The translations under genes and the position numbers were made by a program. A model generated the notes under the pieces. The model searched no databases. It worked only from the letters and a program-made list of their open reading frames with translations, and was not told the origin of the DNA. A stretch of DNA of 45,255 nucleotides, from assembly GCF_000377005.1 (NCBI RefSeq), contig NZ_AQYB01000023.1, forward strand, positions 1 to 45,255. The letters are read 5' to 3'. The DNA is from Streptococcus minor DSM 17118. Lineage in GTDB: Bacteria > Bacillota > Bacilli > Lactobacillales > Streptococcaceae. Positions 8,391-18,782 of this stretch are shown piece after piece (within the stretch, counting starts at the first letter, position 1; every line of letters begins with the position of its first letter).

Positions 8391-11300
8391 TGAACAAGAG
8401 AATTTTCGTTGAGAAAAACCCTCATTTTGGGATTAAGTCTCAGGCACTGTTGAAAGAATTGACCCACAATTTGCAGCTGTCTAGTTTGACAGACCTTCGA
8501 TTGGTTCAAGTTTATGATGTTTTTGGTCTTTCTGAAGAGCTTTTTGAGAAGGCACAGAAGCACATTTTCTCTGAGCAAGTAACAGATAATCTTCTGGAAG
8601 AAGCTGATATGGTGACTGATTTGGTCCACTACTCTTTCTTTGCAATTGAGAGTTTACCAGGTCAATTTGATCAACGAGCAGCTAGTGCTCAGGAGGCTCT
8701 CCTACTTCTTGGAGGGTCCAATGATGTGACGGTTCATACAGCTCAACTTTACTTGGTCAATAAGGACATCGATGAAGTTGAACTGGTAGCTATCCAGAAT
8801 TATCTGCTCAATCCAGTGGATTCTCGATTCAAGGACATTACTACGGGAATCCATCCACAGGAATTTTCGAGTTCAGATAAGACTATTCCAAAGTTGGATT
8901 TCTTTGCGACTTATACAGCTGAAGATTTTTCGGCCTACAAGGCAGAGCAAGGTCTAGCTATGGAAGTGGATGATTTGGTTTTTATCCAGGACTATTTCAA
9001 CTCGATCGGACGTGTGCCAACAGAGACGGAACTCAAGGTTTTAGATACCTACTGGTCTGATCATTGTCGCCATACAACCTTTGAAACTGAATTGAAGACG
9101 ATTGACTTCTCTGCTTCCAAGTTTCAAAAGCAATTGCAAGCTACTTATGACAAATACTTAGCCATGCGGGATGAGTTGGGGCGTTCGGATAAGCCACAAA
9201 CTCTGATGGATATGGCTACGATTTTTGGTCGCTATGAAAGGGCCAATGGCCGTCTGGATGATATGGAAGTGTCTGATGAAATCAATGCTTGCTCAGTAGA
9301 GATCGAAGTGGATGTTAATGGCGTCAAGGAGCCTTGGCTTCTGATGTTCAAGAATGAAACCCACAATCACCCGACAGAAATCGAACCTTTTGGTGGAGCT
9401 GCGACTTGTATTGGCGGAGCTATTCGGGATCCTTTGTCAGGGCGTTCCTATGTTTACCAGGCTATGCGTATTTCTGGTGCAGGTGATATTACGAAACCTT
9501 TGTCTGAAACGCGTCCTGGCAAGTTGCCACAGCAGATTATTTCCAAAACAGCAGCTCATGGTTACTCCTCTTATGGGAATCAAATTGGGCTGGCTACAAC
9601 CTATGTCAAGGAATACTTCCACCCTGGATTTGTAGCCAAGCGGATGGAGCTAGGAGCAGTTGTTGGTGCAGCGCCTAAGCGTAATGTGGTCCGTGAAAAG
9701 CCAATAGCTGGAGATCTAGTTATCCTTTTGGGTGGTAAAACTGGTCGTGATGGTATTGGTGGTGCAACGGGCTCTTCCAAGATTCAAACGGTTGAATCGG
9801 TGGAAACAGCTGGTGCAGAAGTGCAAAAAGGAAATGCTATTGAAGAGCGTAAGATTCAACGGCTTTTCCGCGACGGCAACGTGACTCGCTTGATTAAGAA
9901 ATCCAATGACTTTGGAGCAGGTGGTGTCTGTGTAGCTATCGGTGAACTGGCTGATGGTCTGGAAATCGATTTGGACAAGGTACCTCTCAAATATGCTGGT
10001 CTCAATGGCACTGAAATTGCCATCTCTGAGTCCCAAGAGCGGATGTCTGTAGTGGTTCGACCAGAGGATGCAGATACCTTTATTGCAGCTTGTGCTAAGG
10101 AAAATATTGATGCAGTAGTGGTTGCGACTATTACGGAAAAACCTAGTCTAGTGATGACATGGAATGGTCAAACCATCGTGGATATAGAGCGGAGTTTTCT
10201 AGATACCAATGGTGTGCGTGTTGTTGTCGATGCTAAGGTGGTGGACCGACAAGTAGCCTTACCGGAACAAAGAAGAACTTCAGCTGAAACACTAGAATCT
10301 GATACCCTCAAGGTTTTGTCTGATCTAAACCATGCTAGCCAAAAAGGTCTACAAACAATCTTTGATAGCTCAGTGGGTCGTTCAACGGTCAACCATCCAC
10401 TTGGAGGTCGTTACCAAATGACACCAACTGAGAGTTCTGTTCAGAAGTTACCAGTTCAACATGGTACAACCAAGACTGCTTCGGTTATAGCACAGGGCTA
10501 CAATCCTTATCTGGCAGAATGGTCCCCTTATCACGGTGCAGCTTATGCGGTGATTGAAGCAACTGCTCGGCTAGTTGCGACAGGGAGTCGCTGGTCTCAG
10601 GCTCGCTTCTCATATCAGGAATACTTTGAGCGGATGGATAAGCAAGCGGAAAGATTTGGTCAGCCCGTTTCAGCCTTGCTGGGCTCTATTGAAGCCCAAA
10701 TTCAGTTGGGATTGCCGTCGATCGGGGGCAAGGATTCTATGTCAGGGACCTTTGAAGAATTGACAGTACCCCCGACGCTTGTTGCCTTTGGGGTGACGAC
10801 GGCGGATGTGGATCACATTCTCTCGCCAGAGTTTAAGGTAGCAGGACAGTATATCTACTATCTACCAGGTCAAGCAATTTCAGAGGACATTGATTTTGAC
10901 TTGATAAAATCTAATTTCTCAACATTTGAAGCTATCCAATCTACCTATACCATTACAGCAGCTTCGGCTATCAAGTACGGCGGTGTCGTAGAAAGTTTGG
11001 CCTTGATGAGTTTTGGGAATCGAATCGGAGCCCAAGTAGAATTAACTGACTTACCTACCAGTTTGACAGCTCAGCTAGGTGGCTTTATCTTTACCTCTAC
11101 AGAAGAGATTGAGGAAGCTATTCAAATTGGTCAAACGGTGGCAAATTTTGATGTGATAGTCAATGGACAGGTCCTTGCGGGAGCAAGTCTTTTAGATGCC
11201 TATGTAGGCAAGCTGGAAGAAGTTTACCCAACTGAATTTGAACAGTCCAATGAATTGCAGGAAGTTCCAGCAATAGCATCGGGTGTGGTTCTTCAAAGTA

Positions 11301-12115
11301 AGGAGAGAGTAGAGCAGCCACTCGTTTATATACCAGTCTTCCCTGGAACCAACTCAGAATATGATTCGGCCAAGGCTTTTGAGGAGGCGGGAGCGAAGGT
11401 TCATTTAGTACCGTTCGTGACCTTAAACGAGGAAACGATTGCCCAGTCAGTTGATACGATGGTTGAACAGATCCAGCAATCTCATATTATCTTCTTTGCA
11501 GGTGGGTTCTCGGCAGCAGATGAACCAGATGGTTCAGCCAAGTTTATCGTCACTATCTTGCGCAATGAAAAAGTACGTACAGCTATTGATGACTTTATTG
11601 CTAAGGGTGGACTCATCATTGGTATCTGTAATGGTTTCCAAGCCCTAGTCAAATCAGGTCTCCTACCTTATGGTAATTTTGAAGATGTTTCATCTAGTAG
11701 CCCAACTCTTTTCTACAACGATGCCAATCAACACGTGGCCAAGATGGTGGAAACTCGTATCGCCAATGTCAATTCACCATGGTTGGCAGGTGTACAGGTC
11801 GGAGATATCCATGCCATCCCAGTGTCACATGGGGAAGGGAAGTTTGTAGTCACGGATGAGGAATTTGTGAAACTCCGAGACGGGGGGCAGATCTGGAGCC
11901 AGTATGTGGATTTTGATGGAAATCCAAGTATGGATTCTAAATACAATCCAAATGGTTCTAGTCATGCTATCGAGGGGATTTGTAGTCAAAACGGTCAAAT
12001 TATTGGTAAGATGGGACACTCTGAACGATTTGAAGATGGTCTGTTTAAGAACATCCCTGGCAATAAGGATCAAAAACTCTTTGAATCAGCTGTGAAATAT
12101 TTTACAGAAAAATAA
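8390..12115 (+). CDS. purL: phosphoribosylformylglycinamidine synthase (PurL, long form)
   Basis: A 1241-residue single-chain FGAM synthase that makes FGAM from FGAR, ATP and glutamine. An N-terminal linker leads into two ATP-binding AIRS-type halves (with NETHNHPTEIEPFGGAAT and GGKTGRDGIGGATG). The class I glutamine amidotransferase domain (about 980-1241) has nucleophile Cys1080 (GICNGFQAL) and the SHGEGKF His. Bacilli split this into PurS, PurQ and PurL; streptococci use this fused form. A TTG three bases upstream is in frame, but the ATG at 8390 has better spacing from GAGGAG. Confidence 0.97.
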   Translation: MNKRIFVEKNPHFGIKSQALLKELTHNLQLSSLTDLRLVQVYDVFGLSEELFEKAQKHIFSEQVTDNLLEEADMVTDLVHYSFFAIESLPGQFDQRAASAQEALLLLGGSNDVTVHTAQLYLVNKDIDEVELVAIQNYLLNPVDSRFKDITTGIHPQEFSSSDKTIPKLDFFATYTAEDFSAYKAEQGLAMEVDDLVFIQDYFNSIGRVPTETELKVLDTYWSDHCRHTTFETELKTIDFSASKFQKQLQATYDKYLAMRDELGRSDKPQTLMDMATIFGRYERANGRLDDMEVSDEINACSVEIEVDVNGVKEPWLLMFKNETHNHPTEIEPFGGAATCIGGAIRDPLSGRSYVYQAMRISGAGDITKPLSETRPGKLPQQIISKTAAHGYSSYGNQIGLATTYVKEYFHPGFVAKRMELGAVVGAAPKRNVVREKPIAGDLVILLGGKTGRDGIGGATGSSKIQTVESVETAGAEVQKGNAIEERKIQRLFRDGNVTRLIKKSNDFGAGGVCVAIGELADGLEIDLDKVPLKYAGLNGTEIAISESQERMSVVVRPEDADTFIAACAKENIDAVVVATITEKPSLVMTWNGQTIVDIERSFLDTNGVRVVVDAKVVDRQVALPEQRRTSAETLESDTLKVLSDLNHASQKGLQTIFDSSVGRSTVNHPLGGRYQMTPTESSVQKLPVQHGTTKTASVIAQGYNPYLAEWSPYHGAAYAVIEATARLVATGSRWSQARFSYQEYFERMDKQAERFGQPVSALLGSIEAQIQLGLPSIGGKDSMSGTFEELTVPPTLVAFGVTTADVDHILSPEFKVAGQYIYYLPGQAISEDIDFDLIKSNFSTFEAIQSTYTITAASAIKYGGVVESLALMSFGNRIGAQVELTDLPTSLTAQLGGFIFTSTEEIEEAIQIGQTVANFDVIVNGQVLAGASLLDAYVGKLEEVYPTEFEQSNELQEVPAIASGVVLQSKERVEQPLVYIPVFPGTNSEYDSAKAFEEAGAKVHLVPFVTLNEETIAQSVDTMVEQIQQSHIIFFAGGFSAADEPDGSAKFIVTILRNEKVRTAIDDFIAKGGLIIGICNGFQALVKSGLLPYGNFEDVSSSSPTLFYNDANQHVAKMVETRIANVNSPWLAGVQVGDIHAIPVSHGEGKFVVTDEEFVKLRDGGQIWSQYVDFDGNPSMDSKYNPNGSSHAIEGICSQNGQIIGKMGHSERFEDGLFKNIPGNKDQKLFESAVKYFTEK

Positions 12116-12188
12116 TGCTAAGTGAGTATTAGTGAACTCTGAAATAGTTACTTTTCGCTATAGTGAAAGTACAAAAAGGAAAATGTAA

Positions 12189-13637
12189 ATGACATATGAA
12201 GTAAAATCGCTCAATGAAGAATGTGGTCTCTTTGGTATTTGGGGTCATCCAGATGCCTCTAAGGTTACTTATTTCGGCCTTCACAGTTTGCAGCACCGTG
12301 GCCAAGAAGGAGCAGGCATTGTCGCCAATGATAAGGGAAAGCTGCAAGGTCACCGTGATACTGGTCTGCTTTCAGAAGTTTTTAAAGCCCCAGAAGATTT
12401 AGAAAAACTGACTGGTTCGGCAGCCATTGGTCATGTTCGATATGCGACTGCTGGCGAAGCTTCTATCAGCAACGTCCAGCCTTTCCTCTATCGTTTTACC
12501 AATGAGCAGTTTGGTCTCTGCCACAATGGTAATTTGACCAATGCCCTGACTCTGAAAAAGAAGTTGGAGGATCAGGGAGCTATTTTCAATGCCTCATCGG
12601 ATACGGAAATTCTTATGCACCTCATCCGCCGCAGTCATAACACCGAATTTTTAGGTAAGGTCAAAGAAGCTCTCAATGCGGTTAAGGGAGGTTTTGCCTA
12701 TCTGTTGATGACAGAGGATAAGATGATTGCAGCTTTGGATCCCAATGGTTTTCGCCCCCTTTCTATTGGAAAAATGAAAAATGGGTCTTGGGTGGTGTCG
12801 TCTGAAACCTGTGCTTTTGAGGTGGTCGGTGCTGAGTGGGTGCGAGATATCAAACCAGGAGAAATAGTCATCATTGATGACTCTGGTATCCACTATGATA
12901 GTTATACAACTGATACACAGCTAGCTATTTGTTCGATGGAGTATGTGTACTTTGCACGACCTGATTCCACGATACACGGGGTCAATGTACACACAGCTCG
13001 TAAAAATATGGGGAAACGTTTGGCTCAGGAATTCAAGCATGAAGCGGATATCGTTGTCGGTGTTCCCAATTCGTCTTTATCTGCAGCCATGGGATTTGCT
13101 GAAGAATCAGGTTTACCAAATGAGATGGGACTCATTAAAAATCAGTATACCCAACGGACTTTTATCCAACCAACACAGGAATTGCGGGAGCAAGGTGTCC
13201 GCATGAAATTGTCTGCTGTCTCTAGTGTGGTCAAGGGCAAACGCGTGGTGATGGTTGATGATTCGATTGTTCGTGGAACGACTTCTCGGCGAATCGTTCA
13301 GCTTCTGAGAGAAGCTGGGGCTAAGGAAGTTCATGTGGCTATCGGAAGTCCTGAACTCAAGTACCCTTGTTTTTATGGTATTGACATTCAGACTAGGCGC
13401 GAATTGATTTCAGCCAACCACACAGTGGACGAAGTCTGCGATATTATCGGGGCGGATAGCTTGACTTATTTGTCTCTAGAGGGCATGATCGAGGCGATTG
13501 GGATTGATACAGATGCTCCTAATGGCGGTCTCTGTGTGGCATACTTTGATGGCAACTTCCCCACACCTTTGTACGATTACGAAGAACCCTATCTCAAGAG
13601 CTTGAAGGAAAAAACGAGCTTTTATCTAGAAAAGTAG
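12189..13637 (+). CDS. purF: amidophosphoribosyltransferase (PurF)
   Basis: A 482-residue enzyme for the committed step, PRPP plus glutamine to phosphoribosylamine. An 11-residue propeptide is expected to be removed to expose the catalytic Cys12 ([12 protein letters not shown]). The Ntn amidotransferase domain spans about 12-240 and the PRPP-binding loop [13 protein letters not shown] lies at about 352-364. The 73-nt gap after purL holds only a weak hairpin (about 12150-12171) and no convincing promoter, so it is read from the purC promoter. Confidence 0.97.
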   Translation: MTYEVKSLNEECGLFGIWGHPDASKVTYFGLHSLQHRGQEGAGIVANDKGKLQGHRDTGLLSEVFKAPEDLEKLTGSAAIGHVRYATAGEASISNVQPFLYRFTNEQFGLCHNGNLTNALTLKKKLEDQGAIFNASSDTEILMHLIRRSHNTEFLGKVKEALNAVKGGFAYLLMTEDKMIAALDPNGFRPLSIGKMKNGSWVVSSETCAFEVVGAEWVRDIKPGEIVIIDDSGIHYDSYTTDTQLAICSMEYVYFARPDSTIHGVNVHTARKNMGKRLAQEFKHEADIVVGVPNSSLSAAMGFAEESGLPNEMGLIKNQYTQRTFIQPTQELREQGVRMKLSAVSSVVKGKRVVMVDDSIVRGTTSRRIVQLLREAGAKEVHVAIGSPELKYPCFYGIDIQTRRELISANHTVDEVCDIIGADSLTYLSLEGMIEAIGIDTDAPNGGLCVAYFDGNFPTPLYDYEEPYLKSLKEKTSFYLEK

Positions 13638-13650
13638 AAAGAGGAATCCT

Positions 13651-14670
13651 ATGTCTAAAAATGCTTATGCCCAATCGGGTGTGGATGTCGAAGCTGGTTA
13701 TGAAGTCGTTGAGCGTATCAAAAAACATGTAGCTAGGACAGAACGTCTAGGGGTTATGGGTTCTCTTGGTGGATTTGGCGGCATGTTTGACCTGACTCAG
13801 TTGGATGTCAAGGAGCCTGTTCTCATTTCAGGAACGGATGGTGTTGGCACTAAGCTAATGTTAGCCATTCAGTATGATAAACACGATACTATTGGTCAAG
13901 ACTGTGTAGCCATGTGTGTTAACGACATTATCGCAGCGGGTGCTGAACCTCTTTATTTTCTAGATTATATCGCTACTGGAAAAAATGAACCTGCCAAATT
14001 AGAGCAGGTGGTAGCTGGTGTCGCTGAAGGCTGTGTCCAAGCAGGGTGTGGTCTCATCGGTGGCGAAACCGCTGAAATGCCTGGGATGTATGGTCAAGAC
14101 GACTATGATTTGGCAGGTTTTGCAGTTGGTGTCGCAGAGAAATCTCAGATTATAGATGGTAGCAAGGTAGCAGAAGGAGATGTTCTTCTGGGCTTGGCTT
14201 CCAGTGGGATTCATTCGAATGGGTATTCGCTAGTCCGTCGTATCTTTGCTGACTACACTGGAGAAGAAGTTTTGCCAGAGTTAGAAGGCAAAAAACTCAA
14301 AGAAGTCCTGCTTGAACCAACTCGTATCTATGTCCAGTCTGTCCTACCTTTGGTCAAAGAGGGATTAGTGAATGGTATTGCCCACATCACAGGTGGTGGT
14401 TTTATCGAAAATGTTCCTCGTATGTTTGCAGACCATTTGGCTGCAGAAATAGTAGAAAGTCACATTCCAGTCCTCCCTATCTTCAAAGCTCTTGAAAAAT
14501 ATGGTCAGATCAAACATGATGAAATGTTTGAAATCTTTAATATGGGCATCGGTCTGATGATGGCCGTCAAACCAGAACATGTAGCTCGTATCAAGGAGTT
14601 ATTAGAGGAGCCAGTGTATGAAATTGGACGGATTGTGAAGAAAGATTCTGCAAGTGTGGTGATGAAATAA
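13651..14670 (+). CDS. purM: AIR synthetase (PurM)
   Basis: A 339-residue ATP-dependent cyclo-ligase converting FGAM to AIR. The GTDGVGTKL motif (61-69), the [11 protein letters not shown] loop and [13 protein letters not shown] are family signatures. An AGAGG RBS precedes the ATG. The stop overlaps the purN start (TAATG), so purM and purN are coupled. Confidence 0.97.
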   Translation: MSKNAYAQSGVDVEAGYEVVERIKKHVARTERLGVMGSLGGFGGMFDLTQLDVKEPVLISGTDGVGTKLMLAIQYDKHDTIGQDCVAMCVNDIIAAGAEPLYFLDYIATGKNEPAKLEQVVAGVAEGCVQAGCGLIGGETAEMPGMYGQDDYDLAGFAVGVAEKSQIIDGSKVAEGDVLLGLASSGIHSNGYSLVRRIFADYTGEEVLPELEGKKLKEVLLEPTRIYVQSVLPLVKEGLVNGIAHITGGGFIENVPRMFADHLAAEIVESHIPVLPIFKALEKYGQIKHDEMFEIFNMGIGLMMAVKPEHVARIKELLEEPVYEIGRIVKKDSASVVMK

Positions 14671-15242
14671 TGAACAAAAAGATAGCTGTGTTTGCTTCAG
14701 GCTCTGGCTCAAACTTCCAGATTATTGCAGAGCAGTTTCCTGTGGAGTTTGTCTTTTCAGACCATCGTACTGCCTATGTTCTGCAACGAGCTCAAGATCT
14801 AGGTGTTCCCTCCTATGCCTTTGAACTCAAGGAATTTGAAGATAAGGCAGATTATGAGATAGCCTTGGTTGAGCTTTTAGACCAACACCAGATTGATCTC
14901 GTCTGCCTAGCGGGCTATAGGAAAATTGTAGGTCCGACCCTGCTATCTGCTTATGAAGGACGCATTATCAACATCCATCCAGCTTATTTACCTGAATTTC
15001 CAGGCGCTCATGGCATCCAAGATGCTTGGGAGGCAGGTGTAGCTGAGAGTGGCGTCACCATCCACTGGGTAGATTCCGGCGTGGACACCGGTCAAGTTAT
15101 CAAGCAAGTGCGCGTGCCGCGCCTGCCAGATGATACCATCGACACTTTTGAAAGTCGCATCCATGAAGCAGAATACAGCTTGTACCCAGAAGTGCTCCGT
15201 GAATTGGGGGTAGCAGAAAAACAAGCAAATTTGCTACAATGA
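14670..15242 (+). CDS. purN: phosphoribosylglycinamide formyltransferase (PurN)
   Basis: A 190-residue folate-dependent GAR transformylase. The GSGSNFQ phosphate-binding loop lies near 10-16. The catalytic Asn101 and His103 (NIHPAYLPEFPGAHG) and the Asp in DSGVDTGQVI are present. It uses 10-formyl-THF to formylate GAR. It begins on the last base of purM. The 3' part is more GC-rich than the gene after it. Confidence 0.96.
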   Translation: MNKKIAVFASGSGSNFQIIAEQFPVEFVFSDHRTAYVLQRAQDLGVPSYAFELKEFEDKADYEIALVELLDQHQIDLVCLAGYRKIVGPTLLSAYEGRIINIHPAYLPEFPGAHGIQDAWEAGVAESGVTIHWVDSGVDTGQVIKQVRVPRLPDDTIDTFESRIHEAEYSLYPEVLRELGVAEKQANLLQ

Positions 15243-15246
15243 GATT

Positions 15247-16002
15247 ATGAAAAAAATAAGACATCTATCTGAAGTCAGTTTCCTTTTTAAAAATTGGGAA
15301 GAAACGATTATTTGGTCTTGTTTGCAGGGAGTCATGGGAGAGATTTGGGTGGATAATCTCGAGCAACCCCAGTCAGCCCTTGCACTACTTGGTCGATTTG
15401 GAGCCTTTGGTTTTCTAGCTGGGCAACCAAATATAGAATTACTTGAGATGTGTTGTGGTAAGGATATTATTTTTGTCCCACAACATCAAGGTTGGTCGGA
15501 TTTGATAGAAACAACATACAGATTAAAAGCCCACGCTTTTACTCGTTATGCAACTAAGAAGAACACAAGGTTTGAACGAAAAAAGTTGGAACAATTTGTA
15601 GCTAGTTTGCCAGCAGATGTTGAGATAAAATGTATTGATGAAGAACTCTACGAAACTTGTTTAACTGAAGAATGGTCACAAGATTTAGTTGCTAATTACG
15701 ATGATTACCAGCACTATGCTCAATTGGGTATAGGAGTCGTTGCTCTCTATCAAGGACAAATTGTTGCTGGAGCCTCGTCTTATTCGACCTATAAAAAAGG
15801 GATTGAAATCGAGATAGATACTCACCTTGATTTTCGTCGAAAGGGCTTGGCAAAAGCTCTAGCAGCTAAGTTGATATTGACTTGCTTAGACAGAGGACTC
15901 TATCCTAGTTGGGACGCTCATAACAAAGGATCACTAGCCTTAGCCCAACAGTTAGGTTATACATTTTCTCATGAATACCAGGCTTATGAGATGCTATGGT
16001 GA
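15247..16002 (+). CDS. GNAT-family N-acetyltransferase
   Basis: A 251-residue protein with a C-terminal GNAT fold (about 145-251). The acetyl-CoA loop region reads HLDFRRKGLAKALAAKLI, followed by PSWDAHNKGSLALAQQLGY. The N-terminal half lacks a fold I can name, and the overall form resembles the larger GNAT acetyltransferases of Firmicutes (PF12746-like). The start lies 4 nt after purN and has only a weak RBS. Its more AT-rich composition and lack of purine function suggest an accessory gene inserted in the pur cluster. The substrate is unknown. Confidence 0.8.
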   Translation: MKKIRHLSEVSFLFKNWEETIIWSCLQGVMGEIWVDNLEQPQSALALLGRFGAFGFLAGQPNIELLEMCCGKDIIFVPQHQGWSDLIETTYRLKAHAFTRYATKKNTRFERKKLEQFVASLPADVEIKCIDEELYETCLTEEWSQDLVANYDDYQHYAQLGIGVVALYQGQIVAGASSYSTYKKGIEIEIDTHLDFRRKGLAKALAAKLILTCLDRGLYPSWDAHNKGSLALAQQLGYTFSHEYQAYEMLW

Positions 16003-16108
16003 AAAGAGTATTTTTATCAAAAGATTTCTTGGCTTGTGTTAGGAAGTCAGCATCCTTAAAGGAAGATAATGGTAGGAGCGGTTGACCATGTGAATAGGAG
16101 GGGTTGGG

Positions 16109-16618
16109 ATGTTATCATCTAAAAAGACGACTCAATATTTATTTTATGCCTACCTGATATTATTGACCTGGGGAATTTTGTTTAAATTTGAGACGCGCAT
16201 TGGGTACATCTATTTTTTCCAAAATACTCGATTTGTTAACTGGGTTCCATTCTCAGCACCACTCATTGCAAATGGCAACATAGTTTGGGAAGAAATGGCT
16301 CTTAACCTCTTTTTCTTCATACCAGTGGGTGTCTGTTTGCCCTTGTTGAAACCTCAGTGGTCTGTGTGGCAAATCATTTATTTTGGATTTTTGCTTAGTT
16401 TACTTTATGAGGGTTTACAATTTATTTTGGCAGTGGGTATGACGGATATCACCGATTTGATGTTGAATACTTTGGGTGCTGGCATCGGTTTATTGCTGTA
16501 CCAACTGTTTTTAAAACTATTTAAATCACATACAAGAAAGTGGGTCAACGTAATTGGTTTAATAATAGTCACCATTCCACTTTCAGTTTTAGTATTATTC
16601 GTCATTATTGGATTTTAA
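16109..16618 (+). CDS. VanZ-like integral membrane protein
   Basis: A 169-residue protein with four or five transmembrane helices. The family features NWVPFSAP and LLYEGLQFIL, then a DITDLMLNTLGAGIG stretch, match the VanZ-like domain (PF04892). VanZ gives low-level teicoplanin resistance in enterococci, but chromosomal homologues are of unknown function. A vanZ-like gene before purH is common in streptococci. AGGAGG precedes the ATG. The 106-nt spacer from the GNAT gene shows no clear promoter. Confidence 0.85.
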   Translation: MLSSKKTTQYLFYAYLILLTWGILFKFETRIGYIYFFQNTRFVNWVPFSAPLIANGNIVWEEMALNLFFFIPVGVCLPLLKPQWSVWQIIYFGFLLSLLYEGLQFILAVGMTDITDLMLNTLGAGIGLLLYQLFLKLFKSHTRKWVNVIGLIIVTIPLSVLVLFVIIGF

Positions 16619-16638
16619 ATGATTTGTAAGGAGAAACC

Positions 16639-18189
16639 ATGACAACTAAACGCGCACTAATCAGCGTATCAGATAAGGCGGGCATCGTCAAGTTTGCCCA
16701 AGAATTGAAAAAGCTTGGTTGGGATATCATCTCAACAGGTGGAACTAAGGTGGCACTGGACAATGCTGGAGTTTCGACTATCGCCATTGACGATGTGACG
16801 GGCTTTCCGGAAATGATGGACGGTCGTGTGAAGACCCTCCACCCTAAAATTCACGGTGGTCTTTTGGCTCGTCGTGATTTGGACAGCCATTTGCAGGCGG
16901 CAGTTGACAACCAGATTGAACTCATTGACTTGGTGGTCGTCAACCTCTATCCGTTTAAAGAGACAATTTTGCGTCCAGATGTGACTTATGATTTGGCAGT
17001 GGAAAATATTGATATCGGTGGTCCTTCCATGCTTCGTTCGGCTGCAAAAAACCACGCTAGTGTCACTGTCGTGGTGGATCCAGCTGACTATACTATGGTT
17101 TTGGAGCAGTTGGCTGAAAAGGGAGAAACTAGCTACGAAACTCGTCAACATCTTGCTGCAAAAGTGTTCCGTCACACAGCAGCTTATGATGCCCTTATTG
17201 CCGAGTACTTCACTGGCCAAGTTGGAGAAAATAAACCTGAAAAACTGACGATTACTTACGACCTTAAGCAATCTATGCGCTATGGAGAGAACCCGCAACA
17301 AAATGCGGACTTCTACCAAAATGCCCTGCCGACAGAGTATTCTATTGCAACTGCTAAGCAGCTCAACGGCAAAGAACTATCCTTTAACAACATTCGTGAT
17401 GCGGATGCAGCTATTCGTATTATCCGTGATTTCAAAGATCGCCCAACCGTGGTGGCTCTCAAACACATGAATCCATGTGGTATTGGTCAGGCAGATGATA
17501 TTGAGACAGCTTGGGACTATGCCTATGAAGCAGATCCAGTATCCATTTTCGGAGGCATTGTCGTACTTAACCGTGAGGTAGATGCTGCGACAGCGGAGAA
17601 AATGCACCCAATTTTCCTAGAAATCATCATTGCACCGAGTTATTCCGCAGAAGCGCTAGCTATTTTGACCAATAAAAAGAAAAACTTACGTATTTTGGAG
17701 TTGCCATTTGATGCCCAGGATGCCAGTGAAGTAGAAGCTGAGTACACTGGTGTGGTCGGCGGTCTCTTGGTTCAAAATCAGGATGTCATCAAGGAAAGCC
17801 CAGCTGACTGGCAGGTGGTGACCGAGCGTCAACCTTCCGACCAAGAAGCTGTTGCTCTAGAATTTGCTTGGAAAGCTATCAAGTATGTCAAGTCTAATGG
17901 TATCATCATCACCAATGACAAGATGACTCTTGGAGTCGGACCTGGCCAAACCAATCGTGTAGCCTCTGTCCGTATTGCCATTGAACAGGCTAAGGATCGC
18001 CTTGAAGGTGCTGTTTTGGCATCCGATGCTTTCTTCCCATTTGCAGACAATATCGAGGAAATCGCTCAAGCTGGTATTAAGGCTATCATACAACCAGGCG
18101 GTTCTGTCCGTGACCAAGACTCGATTGATGCTGCCAATAAGTATGGTATCGCTATGATCTTTACAGGTGTCAGACATTTTAGACACTAA
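16639..18189 (+). CDS. purH: bifunctional AICAR transformylase/IMP cyclohydrolase (PurH)
   Basis: A 516-residue enzyme for the last two steps to IMP. The N-terminal MGS-like cyclohydrolase domain begins [16 protein letters not shown]. The C-terminal transformylase domain has the catalytic Lys275-His276 in KHMNPCGIG and ends in [15 protein letters not shown] precedes the ATG. A strong terminator follows, marking the end of the purC-H operon. Confidence 0.97.
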   Translation: MTTKRALISVSDKAGIVKFAQELKKLGWDIISTGGTKVALDNAGVSTIAIDDVTGFPEMMDGRVKTLHPKIHGGLLARRDLDSHLQAAVDNQIELIDLVVVNLYPFKETILRPDVTYDLAVENIDIGGPSMLRSAAKNHASVTVVVDPADYTMVLEQLAEKGETSYETRQHLAAKVFRHTAAYDALIAEYFTGQVGENKPEKLTITYDLKQSMRYGENPQQNADFYQNALPTEYSIATAKQLNGKELSFNNIRDADAAIRIIRDFKDRPTVVALKHMNPCGIGQADDIETAWDYAYEADPVSIFGGIVVLNREVDAATAEKMHPIFLEIIIAPSYSAEALAILTNKKKNLRILELPFDAQDASEVEAEYTGVVGGLLVQNQDVIKESPADWQVVTERQPSDQEAVALEFAWKAIKYVKSNGIIITNDKMTLGVGPGQTNRVASVRIAIEQAKDRLEGAVLASDAFFPFADNIEEIAQAGIKAIIQPGGSVRDQDSIDAANKYGIAMIFTGVRHFRH

Positions 18190-18206
18190 TTATGGTTGAA
18201 AAGTAA

Positions 18207-18239
18207 GACCCCAATCGGCTGGATTGGGGTCCTTTTTTT
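18207..18239 (+). terminator. terminator after purH
   Basis: A perfect 10-bp stem GACCCCAATC/GATTGGGGTC with a 5-nt loop, then CTTTTTTT. It can also serve the convergent minus-strand gene in part. Confidence 0.95.
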
Positions 18240-18516
18240 ATAAATAGAGAAAATAAGCTAGAATCAAAATAAACGCAAAACTTCCAAGCCAGAGTAAGAA
18301 AGAATGCCACCATCTCCAATATCTAATCTGCTCTTTTATGATGTAGTAGACACCAGCTAATAACGGAAGTTGAAAACCAGAGATGATGAGCGCATACAAA
18401 GAAAAGAAAATGATCCAACCAGCTGCAGGCTCAACGGTGCTCAAAATGAGCATATAAATCCAGATGAGAGCCTGTACAATGAGGCCACCTAAAAACCATA
18501 TTTTTAAAACTTTCAT
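18238..18516 (-). CDS. small membrane protein of unknown function
   Basis: A 92-residue protein and the only clear minus-strand gene. It has three hydrophobic segments (about 5-27, 33-57 and 70-92) with Trp- and Arg-rich turns. I recognise no family. The ATG at 18516 is preferred over an in-frame GTG six bases upstream, because that GTG overlaps the GGAGGG ribosome binding site. It converges on purH and shares its terminator region. Confidence 0.65.
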   Translation of the reverse strand: MKVLKIWFLGGLIVQALIWIYMLILSTVEPAAGWIIFFSLYALIISGFQLPLLAGVYYIIKEQIRYWRWWHSFLLWLGSFAFILILAYFLYL

Positions 18517-18621
18517 ATCCACCCTCCGTTTCAGAACTGTAGATGATGTGCTATTTGCTTACTCTTATTTTAACACAATTTAGCATGTAAGGTTAGGTTT
18601 TACCATTTTTGGACATATTTT

Positions 18622-18638
18622 TGTAAATCAAGTGTATC
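18622..18638 (+). promoter_or_regulatory. WalR (VicR)-type binding site before the LysM gene
   Basis: TGTAAA-TCAAG-TGTATC fits TGTWAH-N5-TGTWAH at 11 of 12 positions. A third half-site, TGTAAC, lies at 18655-18660. Cell-wall LysM and CHAP proteins are typical WalRK targets in streptococci. Confidence 0.7.
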
Positions 18639-18782
18639 AGTCATATTGGTATTGTGTAACAGAAAAGACAAGAGATAACAGAGATATTAAGCTTTTGTAA
18701 AATGGCACTAGATAGTGGTACTCCCTGGTTTGTTTGTGATAAGATGTTATACATCAAAAGTGAAAGGAAGTCATAGACTGAC

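Noticed and set aside
17405..17412. TATTCGTA, the reverse complement of a ComX Cin-box (TACGAATA)
   Set aside because: It lies within purH codons, has no T-rich flank and no gene start after it.
17377..17607. Minus-strand ORFs inside purH, and similar long antisense frames inside purL, rplV/rpsC and rplN
   Set aside because: They mirror well-known proteins on the plus strand and have no RBS, promoter or family resemblance.
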